This document shows, piece by piece, positions 18,641 through 29,200 of a stretch of DNA of 64,000 nucleotides. Origin of the DNA: Diplonema papillatum (Eukaryota > Euglenozoa > Diplonemea > Diplonemida > Diplonemidae); NCBI GenBank assembly GCA_030068145.1, contig JAPJBO010000454.1, forward strand, positions 62,001 to 126,000, written 5' to 3'. A program made the translations under genes and the position numbers. The notes beneath the pieces are model-generated. The model searched no databases. It saw only the letters and a list, made by a program, of their open reading frames with translations, and had not been told where the DNA came from. Position 1 is the first letter of the stretch. The number at the start of each line of letters is the position of its first letter.

Positions 18641-19002
18641 GCTCAGAGGTGGACGACACGAGTATCTTCATCAGACAACAGGCAAGAAGGCTGCAAAAAA
18701 TGAACGGCGTATCGCCCGTGCATCAAACACGTTATCCGCTGTTCCTGCAGCCCGGGTACCCTGCTCCATTACTACCGGGAACACCCACGTACGCCAAATT
18801 TCAAAATTTGAATGAGGAAGAGATAGCTTCTGCAACCAATGAAGTTGTTCAGTTAAGCAGTATTGGTTGGTTAACTGAACAACTTCAGTGAAAGGTCGCG
18901 CGCTGTGGCGCAAGTGCCGTGGCGCAAGTGCCAGCCGATTCCGACTGCTGGGGGGTCGAATCCCACTTTATCCCCCTTTAGCATCGGCAGGCACCAACAG
19001 CA
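18641..19002. other. unassigned sequence with a tRNA-like T-arm
   Basis: No gene seen. At 18905-18965 a doubled GTGGCGCAAGTGCC is followed by GGGGTCGAATCCC, which resembles a B box/T-arm, but no cloverleaf can be drawn. An inverted pair of AGTTGTTCAGTTAA-type sequences lies at 18842-18890. Confidence 0.4.
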
Positions 19003-19300
19003 ACCTATTCTCAAACTTTAAATGGGCGGGAGCTCGGGGTTACTTCATTGAACCCTGACGTAGAATCCTGGTTCTAAGCGGGCCACTTCTGGTAAGCAGG
19101 ACTGGCGACGCGGGATGAACCGAGAGCTGACTTAAGGTGTCCGAGTGATCGCTCATCAGATCCCACAAAAAGTGCCGGTTCATCTTGACAGCAGGACGGT
19201 GGCCATGGAAGTCGGCATCCGATAATGAGTGTGTAACAACTCACCTGCCGAATGCACCGGTCCCGAAAATGGATGATGCTCAAGCGATCCACCCATACTT
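19003..19300 (+). rRNA. 28S (LSU) rRNA fragment
   Basis: Matches the universally conserved LSU core from CCTATTCTCAAACTTTAAAT through GGGCCACTTCTGGTAAGCAG, GGATGAACCGAGAGC, GACAGCAGGACGGTGGCCAT and GTAACAACTCACCTGCCGAA. Only ~300 bp of a >3-kb gene is present, with abrupt ends, so it is a pseudogene-like fragment. It overlaps the fragment at 35570 by ~75 bp of LSU sequence. Confidence 0.85.
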
Positions 19301-19394
19301 GCGCACTTAACAATTGGCCAAGACGTACGAAAAAAATTCAAACCCTAATCCTGCAAAAAATAAGGTGCTTTCAGAAACACGAAACGCCTGCTGT

Positions 19395-19600
19395 CAAACC
19401 CCCGATCCAACATTCGAAAAGCCTCTCTAGGCGAAGCCCCGTTTTTTTTCACATTTCGTTACCAGCTTCGGCTGACACCATTTGCGCACTTAATCATGGT
19501 TAAGAAGACAACTGAAAGCAAAGACACAAAGATAGCCCAAAGCATCTGCAGAATAACACGAAAAGCCTCTAGGCAAAAACCCGTTTTCACATTTCTTTCC
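19395..19600 (-). repeat. repeat family H, inverted copy with duplicated tail
   Basis: The complement of 9356-9460 (CAGCTTCGGCTGACAC, ATGGTTAA). It is flanked on both sides by related CGAAAAGCCTCT...CCCGTTTT...TTTCACATTT segments. Confidence 0.65.
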
Positions 19601-19628
19601 AAAACCGGGGAACATCCCAACACAATAC

Positions 19629-19844
19629 CATGCAGGGTCAAAACCTTGTCTTTTTAAAACGCTCCCGCGGAGCCGATGGCCTCCAAAAAAAAAATTTGGA
19701 AAAAAAAAAAAAAAAATTGCTCAACCTCATCAAAAATTACCGCAGAGTTTGTTCCAAAATTTTAAAAATTCAAAAAACCCAATTTTTTTCCGGAAAAAAA
19801 AATTTGGCCATTCCCAAAAAGACACAAGGTTTTGACCCTGCATG
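19629..19844. mobile_element. 216-bp MITE with CATGCAGGGTC ends, ATAC target duplication
   Basis: Same family as 15494 and as the outer ends of the composite element. Flanked by ATAC at 19625-19628 and 19845-19848. The interior has GCTCCCGCGG and GCAGAGTTTGTTCC as in the others. Confidence 0.9.
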
Positions 19845-19849
19845 ATACC

Positions 19850-20735
19850 GGTTTTGGAAACCGAAGAACCGGCTCTAACTTAAACTTCTTACGGGGAATC
19901 ACCCAAAAGGTCCCACCAAAAAAAAAGAAGGACCCCAGTCGGACCCCAGAAGGGCCTCAAACAGGGGATTACCTTCTGTATCCACATTTGGACTGTCCGT
20001 CCAAAGTTGCAATGCTTATGCAAAAAAAGAGGGACATAAATGGCACTACACCATCACCCAGACCCCCGGCAGAGGTGGCCAATGTGCAATCCGAGGCACT
20101 CAGGGCCCAGCATTGTCGTGAAGATACGTCGCGTCGTGCGGTGTTGACCGCCTGGCCCCGGTACACAGAGGCCGCCGTAGCACGAAGAGTACGTTGGAAA
20201 GGGCATAGCAGCTCGTACCCACCCCTTCGCTAACGTCATTTCCTTCAGCAGGGAGAAGACCTCTACCAGACAAGCACAGACCCGGCCTGGGGCGCCATCG
20301 GGAGCACTCGGTAGCAAGAGGGGCCCATTCCTGAGTGAGGACGCAAAAAGCCGTCAGCGGTCCAAAGATGTGCCGGAGACCAAGCTAATGCCCCGCCTCA
20401 AATCGCAAAATATACCCAAACGGGCGACCAACCCACCTAAGCCCCCTCCAAAACGCCTCTGAACTCCAGAAGAAGTATCTACGCATCTACACATACTCCG
20501 CATGGTGGTGCATACACACCTAATATTACCTTTATACCTGTTTTCCCGTAGAGGTGTATGCGTCTCAAGAGTTTCGCGACCTCGAAATGGGCATCTCTTC
20601 GGTTACCCGGTGGTTTGCGCTGAACAGTTGGTCTGGGGATATAGTTAGGGCCGAGACATTCGCTTTCCCAACCCTCCTGGAGCAACTGTACTGTGACATA
20701 GCGGGCGGCGGGGGTCTGTTTGGTTGAACACACCC
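19850..20735. other. intergenic region, no gene recognised
   Basis: Moderately GC-rich single-copy DNA. An open minus-strand frame at 19969-20166 has mixed codon use and no recognisable domain. No splice chain could be built. Confidence 0.4.
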
Positions 20736-20740
20736 CGGAC

Positions 20741-21337
20741 TCCCACTCCGGATTGCGGGAGTGGCACTCCCTCAATGCGGGAGTACCCCCTCAATGCGAG
20801 AGTGGGACCCCCTCAATGCGGGAGTGGTACTCCCGCAATGCGGGAGTACCCCCTCAATGCGAGAGTGGGACCCCCTCAATGCGGGAGTGGTACTCCCGCA
20901 ATGCGGGAGTACCCCCTCAATGCGGGAGTGGCACTCCCTCAATGCGGGAGTACCCCCTCAATGCGAGAGTGGGACCCCCTCAATGCGGGAGTGGTACTCC
21001 CGCAATGCGGGAGTACCCCCTCAATGCGGGAGTGGCACTCCCTCAATGCGGGAGTACCCCCTCAATGCGAGAGTGGGACCCCCTCAATGCGGGAGTGGTA
21101 CTCCCGCAATGCGGGAGTACCCCCTCAATGCGGGAGTGGCACTCCCTCAATGCGGGAGTGGTACTCCCGCAATGCGGGAGTACCCCCTCAATGCGAGAGT
21201 GGGACCCCCTCAATGCGGGAGTGGTACTCCCGCAATGCGGGAGTACCCCCTCAATGCGGGAGTACCCCCTCAATGCGAGAGTGGGACCCCCTCAATGCGG
21301 GAGTGGCCGCTCCCGCTCTTTTTCACTCCCGCATTGA
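20741..21337. repeat. TCAATGCGGGAGT array (19/22-bp units, 63-bp higher order)
   Basis: Units of 19 and 22 bp alternate in blocks of three (GGGAGTACCCCCTCAATGC, GAGAGTGGGACCCC..., GGGAGTGGTACTCCCGCAAT). Palindromes ACTCCC/GGGAGT recur. All three forward frames are open for ~200 codons, a composition effect and not evidence of a protein. Confidence 0.95.
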
Positions 21338-21770
21338 CTTAGTATATGGCTGCTGAAGTCCGGGGTGCAGGCCCCTGCCACTTAGCACTGCCCCGTGCTA
21401 GTGTGCCGCTCACTTGCTTTTTCTTGCGTGCTATTTCCATTCTCGTCCTTTCGTTTTCTTTTTGGGTTTATCTCGTTCTGCTTTCCATGGGTTCCTTCGG
21501 GTTCGAGTCGCGTAGGGGGAAAATAAAAAAGAAATTGCAGAAGAAGTTTTCTTTTCCTTTTGTTTCCATTTGGTTTCGGAATTAAAAAGGACCGGTTAGG
21601 ACGCTAAGAGTGAGGGAGGACGCATATCAAGAAAATGGCAAAGAGAGCGAAATAGGAACTAAATAGCCGAAGGGCGCCCATCATCTTGGACCCAAGCAAA
21701 CTCTGGACGGGGGAGACCCTGCCTGAAGGAATCAACCACCCCCGGGTGGGCTAGTCTGGGGGTCGAGGAA
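21338..21770. other. intergenic region, no gene recognised
   Basis: T-rich then A-rich single-copy DNA. Near 21725-21770 it shares GGCTAGTCTGGG-type sequence with the SINE-like family L (29705, 57725). Confidence 0.4.
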
Positions 21771-21905
21771 TAACACCTGTGTTATTATTCGATTTGTCGA
21801 ATAATAATAAAAGTTCCGGGTAGCCGAACAGTAGCAGGATCAAATAGTGGTCGTGTTTTTAGACAACCAGACGTGTGTCAAATAACTGTTATTATTCGAC
21901 CCCCC
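21771..21905. mobile_element. ~130-bp MITE family C, copy 1
   Basis: Ends are inverted (GGTCGAGGAATAAC and GTTATTATTCGACC). The interior GTTCCGGGTAGCCGAACAGT is nearly identical to the copy at 35215. Diverged relatives lie beside the broken secreted-protein gene copies at 54072 and 54285. Confidence 0.85.
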
Positions 21906-22069
21906 CCCCTTCAAGTTGCCAACAGGAAAAAAGCAACAACAAAATTGCGGCCTTCGTGTGGCTGCCGTTCAGCCTTCCTGGTGTTTTTGTAGTCTCCGGT
22001 TGACAGTTGAGGGGTGGTCGCTTCGGCCACCCCAAGGAAAGGTTCTCCGGGCCAATGATTATCACAAAT

Positions 22070-22420
22070 ATATGCACAGCACACCGCAGTGCATCCATAC
22101 GTAGTAGATGTATGCTAAGTTGTGAAGCACAGCGAGGGATGCACAGCACACCACACGGCATACAAACGTAGTAGGTGAACTGCAAGGCGAGGTATGCACA
22201 GCCTACCGCATATCATCGAGCGTAGTAGGTGTACTGCTAGATGAGGTATGCACAGCACACCACATGGCATACAAACATAGTAGGTGAACTGCAAGGCGAG
22301 GTATGCACGGCCTACCACATATCATCCAAACATAGTTGGTGTACTGCTAAATGAGGTATGCACAGCCTACCACATATCATCGAACGTAGTCGGTGTACTG
22401 CTAGGTACAGCACACATCGT
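22070..22420. repeat. ~55-bp tandem array
   Basis: Six diverged units containing GAGGTATGCACAGC...CGTAGTAGGTG, alternating between two subtypes (ACTGCAAGGCG and ACTGCTAGATG). Confidence 0.9.
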
Positions 22421-22512
22421 TTGCCGATGTGGACTACGCATGCGTGCTATGACAGTGGACAGCTAGCTATTCAGGTGCTACAACGCTACGATGGTACGGA
22501 TCAGCACGGCAT

Positions 22513-22770
22513 TGTCGCGAGAAAGGAGAGGGCCCGCAGCTTTACAAGGCGGCGATCCCCCGCGAGACGAGCTCACCCGCCGGCCAGAGCGCCCGCTGCA
22601 GCACCAACTCCGGTGCCGCCACTCACTGTAGCAGAGCCGCAACTTGCAGCGCGCCTCCGGAGCGACTTACGCCCGCCGTAGCAGCACACCGACTACGCGC
22701 GAAACTCCCCGGAGAGATGGTCCCTGCACTCTAACTCGTCTCTTCTCTCTCTCTCCACTTGTCCACTGGC
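22513..22770 (+). mobile_element. 5'-truncated LINE copy with 17-bp target duplication
   Basis: About 230 bp nearly identical to the 3' end of the LINE at 47327 (last ~55 codons of ORF2, the TAG stop, short 3' UTR and a TCTC-rich end). It is flanked by ACGGATCAGCACGGCAT at 22496-22512 and 22771-22787. This is a textbook target-primed reverse-transcription product. It ends ~150 bp before the next gene's ATG. Confidence 0.9.
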
Positions 22771-22921
22771 ACGGATCAGCACGGCATCTGCATCCCTCTC
22801 GTTATCACGCAACCCCTGCAGGAACGGGGGTGGGAGGGGGAAGGCTCGCGTATTGGGCGGCGGCCGGCGATGGATGGCGGTGTATGGCGGGGCGAGTAGG
22901 GGAGAAGCGGGGCGGGGCGAG

Positions 22922-23292
22922 ATGAACGCTGTCCTGTACCCCACCGCGCCTTCCGGCAGAAGCCTGCGGAGCATCCTGCAAGAGATCACAGGCGGCGTCA
23001 GCCCGCCGCTGTCCGAAAGCCTCGCGCAGAACTGCGGCCAGGACTTGCTCTGCTCGGCGCTGTGGTGCCGGAAGGTCAACCACCACCGCGGCACCTCCGA
23101 ACGGGTTGTCTGCCTCACCGCGTGGGCCCTACTGCTGTGCGACCGGGAGGCCAACACCCGCCGCCTGGTGCCGCTGTCGTGCATCCTGAGCGCCGAGGTG
23201 GCGGCCCTCCCGCGCCCGAACTCGTTCCGGCTGCTCCTGCGCACGGTCCCGGCGCTGCCGGACTTGCTCCTCGACTTGTACCCGGACTCCCG
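22922..23292 (+). CDS. PH-like gene, exon 1
   Basis: ATG to donor GTATGG at 23293, phase 2. It encodes the putative PH-like core, with strong C/G-ending codon bias. Confidence 0.7.
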
Positions 23293-26200
23293 GTATGGCT
23301 TCCCTTGTTGCACAACCCGAAGAAGAAGAAGAAGAGAAGAAGAAGAAGAAAAAGGTCGCTCCTGTCCAGGGACGTGACGGTCAACCACAGCTTGCAAAGC
23401 TTGAGTCGGAGGCAGCACAGTGCCACAACCCCGTCCCGCTCTGCCCTGCGGCTGACCGTCTCGACGAGCTTGTGTTCAGCGCGAGCGCCAAGCCCCAAGG
23501 TGCGCCACGCCTTGATGCTTTAGTTTGGGGAATCGGTAGCCACTCGGCCCGTAGGCCCGTGGCTCTGCAGTACCGCCGAACACGTGAAGCTTAGCTCCCG
23601 TGTAGCAGGCTTTCCCTGGCACAACCCGACAGAAAGAAAATTTGTTTTACGTTTATCCATTTTTGGACTCAGAAAATTGACCCAAAATTTGGACCCAAAA
23701 TTCGGACCAAGGGTCATAGTTCGGGGAAAGAATTGGCCAAAACGGCCAAAATCTGAAAGAAATCGCTCAAATTTGCTCAAGATTTGCGAAGTGCAATTCC
23801 CTGCCAAAAGTTGAGGAAACCAATTTCCGACAGGGACTAGTCCTCGTTGCGGGCGCATTGCCCACGGGGACTAGTCCCCTATGACCCAAACCTTTTTGCA
23901 TAACTCCCTTCACGCACCTACATGGACCAGCACATCGACGCGCGTACGTTCGTGAGCGTGCTGGAACGGGTGAAGCTGCTCCGGGGGGAATGGCCGCCGG
24001 AGCAGCGACGGCGCTGCGGAAGCGGGCACAGCTGGCGAAGCCGAAGACGCACTTTGTCCCTTTGAACCTGAAGGAAGCCACCTGGAAGAGGTCGTCGAGC
24101 TCGTGCACCGACTACCGGTCGATGCCGCAGGCATTCCCGGAGTACCAACAGCTGGGGGCATCTCGTCCCCAACATTCGGACCAAGGGTCATAGTTCGGGG
24201 GATAATTGGCCAAAGCGGCCAAAATCTGAAAAAATAGCTCAAATTTGCTCAAGATTGGCAAAGTGCAATTCCCTGCCAAAAGTCGAGGAATACAATTTCC
24301 CACGGGGACTAGTCCCCTATGACCGAAACCTTGTTGTATCACTCCCTTCACGCACCTACAGGGACCAGCACATCGACGCGCGTACGTTCGTGAGCGTGCT
24401 GGAACGGGTGAAGCTGCTCCGGGGGGAATGGCCGCCGGAGCAGTTCGTGGCGCTGGTGCCCGATGCGACGGCGCTGCGGAAGCGGGCGCAGCTGGCGAAG
24501 CCGAAGACGCACTTCGTCCCTTTGAACCTGAAGGAGGCCCTCGAGATGGAGGAGCGCCTGCACCACCCGGAAGAAGTCGTCGAGCTGCCGGTCAAGCCGG
24601 CCGTGCCGTACACAGATTACCGGTCGATGCCGCAGGCATCCCCGGAGTACCAGCAGCTGGGGGCATCTCATCCCGACGCCACTCGTTTGTCGTACCTTGC
24701 GGCCGCCGATGGGCTACAACCGCTCCCCGACATCACCGGCCCCCTTGCTTTAACGGCTGATCCGAGTACCGCCCCTTTGCTCCCTCATCAACAGCCGCAG
24801 CTCCAACAGCACCAGCAGCAGCCGACCGCTGCTGGTGCAGCCTTCGACAACGCGCCGCCGCGCCGCTTCGTCGGTGCGGTCGACATGCCGGCCAGCCCGG
24901 CCTCGTCGCGGCCGCTGCTGCCCGCGGGGGTGCAGAGCCCGCCGCCGCACGCCGTGGTGGCGTCGCCGTTGCAAGGCTACCAGTTGTCTGCCATCGCCTC
25001 GGCGCCGCCGACGCACATCGTGGTCCCTTCGTCCGTTGCCGCTCGGGACAATGAGCCGGCTTGGATACCGCAAATGGTGTGTCTCTGTGTGTGTGTGTGT
25101 GTGTGTGTGTTACGGACCGTCTCGACTCTGAAAATCCCGGATTCTCAAGCGACCTTTCACTCTGAAGATTCTAAAACGAACTTGCACTCTGAAAATCCTG
25201 GACTCTCAAGCGAACTTTCACTCTAAAAATCCCGGATTCTGAAGCGAACTTGCACTCTGAAAATCCTGGTCTCTCAAGCGAACTTTCACTCCAAAAATCC
25301 CGGATTCTCAAGCAAACTTGCACTCTGAAAATCCTGGACTCTCAAGCGAACTTTCACTCTAAAAATCACGGATTATCAAGCGAACTTGCACTCTGAAAAT
25401 CCCGGATTATCAAGCAAACTTGCACTCTGAAAATCCTGGTCTCTCAAGCGAACTTTCACTCTAAAAATCCCGGATTCTGAAGCGAACTTGCACTCTGAAA
25501 ATCCTGGACTCTCAAGCGAACTTTCACTCTAAAAATCCCGGATTCTCAAGCGAACTTGCACTCTGAAAATCCTGGACTCTCAAGCGAACTTTCACTCTAA
25601 AAATCCCGGATTATCAAGCGAACTTGCACTCTGAAAATCCCGGATTCTCAAGCAAACTTGCACTCTGAAAATCCTGGACTCTCAAGCGAACTTTCACTCT
25701 GAAAATCCCGGATTCTCAAGCGAACTTGCACTCTGAAAATCCTGGACTCTCAAGCGAACTTTCACTCTAAAAATCCCGGATTCTCAAGCGAACTTGCACT
25801 CTGAAAATCCCGGATTCTCAAGCAAACTTGCACTCTGAAAATCCTGGTCTCTCAAGCGAACTTTCACTCTAAAAATCCCGGATTCTGAAGCGAACTTGCA
25901 CTCTGAAAATCCTGGACTCTCAAGCGAACTTTCACTCTAAAAATCCCGGATTATCAAGCGAACTTGCACTCTGAAAGTCCCGGATTCTCAAGCAAACTTG
26001 CACTCTGAAAATCCTGGTCTCTCAAGCGAACTTTCACTCTGAAAATCCCGGATTCTGAAGCGAACTTGCACTCTGAAAATCCTGGACTCTCAAGCGAACT
26101 TTCACTCTAAAAATCCCGGATTCTCAAGCGAACTTGCACTCTGAAAATCCCGGATTCTCAAGCAAACTTGCACTCTGAAAATCCTGGACTCTCAAGCGAA

Positions 26201-29200
26201 CTTTCACTCTAAAAATCCCGGATTCTGAAGCGAACTTGCACTCTGAAAATCCTGGACTCTCAAGCGAATTTTCACTCTAAAAATCCCGGATTATCAAGCG
26301 AACGTGCACTCTGAAAATACCGGATTCTCAAGCAAACTTACACTCTGAAAATCCCGGATTCTCAAGCAAACTTGCACTCTGAAAGTCCCGGATTCTCAAG
26401 CCAGCTTTCTTTTCCGAAAGTTTTTCACTCCATAAACACAGCCGTGGTTCGAACCATCGGACGAGCCGACCAGTCGCTCGCAGTTACTCGCGGCAAAAAT
26501 TACAGACGGGGAGCAGTTCTCGTTCCCGGCGAACCGGTATGCGATTTGTGCACCACTTTATCTTTAACCATACTTCAACACCCTTGTATGCGTGGTCACC
26601 ACGAGCAGCCGGCACGAGCTTCAGCTGTGGCATGAGAGTGCTGACAACTTGGGCTATACTCCGCTTCAGGGGTTACCCGTGATTGAATTCCAACACACAC
26701 ACACACGTTCCATCATGAAGGAGACAGCCTATGGCCGTGGATGCAATACTGCTCGGTCACAGACTGGGGCGCTGCGGCGAGTGCGAAGCTGACAACGAAG
26801 GGATCGCGAGGTGTTGTTCAAAGCACCACCCCCAGTTGAACACGGACCCCTACTCGCAACCAGCGGGATCATCTTGAAACTGAAGGAGGCGTGGGCGCCT
26901 CTCGCACAGGAAGGCACCACGTGAAAACAGGTCTACAACACACACCCGCACGGATACATGCTGCAACCAGCAGCACACGGGGCTCGAAGCAGGAAGCCTG
27001 CACCAATCAAGGCTACCGTTCTAAACAGCGCGTGATTACCACGAGCAGCCGGCAGGACCTCCAGCCGTAACGTAGTACATTTGTGCCGGTAAAGACCGGC
27101 GCCCAGCGAGACTAGAGGCAGCAGTTAACGTTCGGGAAACAGTAAAGTTCGGGCGAAGCTAAGTTCGGGCGAAGCAAAGCAAAGTTCGGGCGAGCAAAGT
27201 TCGGGCAAACCGAAGTTCTGGCGAAGCAAAGTTCGAGCGATGCAAGTTCTGGTCAGGCAAAGTTCCGGGGAGGCTAAGTTCTGGTGAAAGCAAAGTTCGG
27301 GCGAAGCTAAGTTCTGGTGAAAGCAAAGTTCGGGCGAAGCTTAGCCTAAGCCAAAGCAAAGTTCTGGTGAAGCTATGTTCGGCGAAGCAAAGTTCGGGCG
27401 AAGCAAAGCATAGTTCGGGTGAAGCTAAGTTCTGGTGAGGCTAAGTTCTGGTGAAAGCATAGTTCGGGCGAGCAAAGTTCTGGTGAGGCAAATGGGCGAT
27501 GCTAAGTTCGGGCGAAGCAAAGCATAGTTCGGGTGAAGCTAAGTTCTGGTGAGGCAAATGGGCGATGCTAAGTTCGGGCGATGCTAAGTTCTGATGAAGC
27601 AAAGTTCGGGCGATGCTAAGTTCTGGTGAAGTAAAGTTCGGGCAAAGCAAAGCATGAGGCTAAGTTCTGGTGAAAGCAACGTTCAGGCGAAGCAAAGCAA
27701 AGTTCGGGCGAAGCAAAGTTCTGGTGAGGCAAATGGGCGATGCTAAGTTCGGGCGAAGCAAAGCAAAGTTCGGGCGATGCTAAGTTCTGATGAAGCAAAG
27801 TTCGGGCGATGCTAAGTTCTGGTGAAGTAAAGTTCGGGCAAAGCAAAGCATGAGGCTAAGTTCTGGTGAAAGCAACGTTCAGGCGAAGCAAAGCAAAGTT
27901 CGGGCGAAGCAAAGTTCTGGTGAGGCAAATGGGCGATGCTAAGTTCGGGCGAAGCAAAGCAAAGTTCGGGCGATGCTAAGTTCTGATGAAGCAAAGTTCG
28001 GGCGATGCTAAGTTCTGGTGAAGTAAAGTTCGGGCAAAGCAAAGCATGAGGCTAAGTTCTGGTGAAAGCAACGTTCAGGCGAAGCAAAGCAAAGTTCGGG
28101 CGAAGCAAAGTTCTGGTGAGGCAAATGGGCGATGCTAAGTTCGGGCGAAGCAAAGCAAAGTTCGGGCGATGCTAAGTTCTGATGAAGCAAAGTTCGGGCG
28201 ATGCTAAGTTCTGGTGAAGTAAAGTTCGGGCAAAGCAAAGCATGAGGCTAAGTTCTGGTGAAAGCAACGTTCAGGCGAAGCAAAGCAAAGTTCGGGCGAA
28301 GCAAAGTTCTGGTGAGGCAAATGGGCGATGCTAAGTTCTGATGAAGCAAAGTTCGGGCGATGCTAAGTTCTGGTGAAGTAAAGTTCGGGCAAAGCAAAGC
28401 ATGAGGCTAAGTTCTGGTGAAAGCAACGTTCAGGCGAAGCAAAGCAAAGTTCGGGTGAAGCTAAGTTCTGGTGAGGCAAATGGGCGATGCTAAGTTCGGG
28501 CGAAGCAAAGCAAAGTTCGGGCGATGCTAAGTTCTGATGAAGCAAAGTTCGGGCGATGCTAAGTTCTGGTGAAGTAAAGTTCGGGCAAAGCAAAGCATGA
28601 GGCTAAGTTCTGGTGAAAGCAACGTTCAGGCGAAGCAAAGCAAAGTTCGGGCGAAGCAAAGTTCTGGTGAGGCAAATGGGCGATGCTAAGTTCGGGCGAA
28701 GCAAAGCAAAGTTCGGGCGATGCTAAGTTCTGATGAAGCAAAGTTCGGGCGATGCTAAGTTCTGGTGAAGTAAAGTTCGGGCAAAGCAAAGCATGAGGCT
28801 AAGTTCTGGTGAAAGCAACGTTCAGGCGAAGCAAAGCAAAGTTCGGGCGAAGCAAAGTTCTGGTGAGGCAAATGGGCGATGCTGCGTTCTGGTAGGTTGA
28901 CTCAAACTACCCAAGATGACCCAAAACCGCGAGATATTGAGAAACTCTGCAAAAACGCAAGTTTCGGGCACATCAGACCCGAAAACCAACAAACCCTGAA
29001 AAATCATTTTCGACCGGAAAAGTGTCCTCGGCCGGGGTCTTCGAACCCTGAAGGCGTGCGCCGTTCACTCTGCCATCACGGTGTCAGTGCCAGGGGGGAA
29101 AACTTCCTATGGAGACGCTTTCAGTGGCTTATATATGGGTCTGGTGCTCGGACCAAGTCCGAGCAACAAAAAAAAAAAGCACAGAATGCCCTGGCTGAGG

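Noticed and set aside
20720-21356. Three ~200-codon frames of Asn-Ala-Gly-Val and Met-Arg-Glu repeats
   Set aside because: Same artefact from the TCAATGCGGGAGT array; all forward frames are open.
22693-23418. Long minus-strand frame opposite PH-like exon 1
   Set aside because: It is the GC-rich shadow of the plus-strand exon, which has matching splice phases and better codon bias.
25077-25110. Continuation of PH-like exon 2 through the GT repeat
   Set aside because: The frame runs into microsatellite Cys-Val repeats and the intron array; a donor at the start of the GT tract restores the frame of exon 3.
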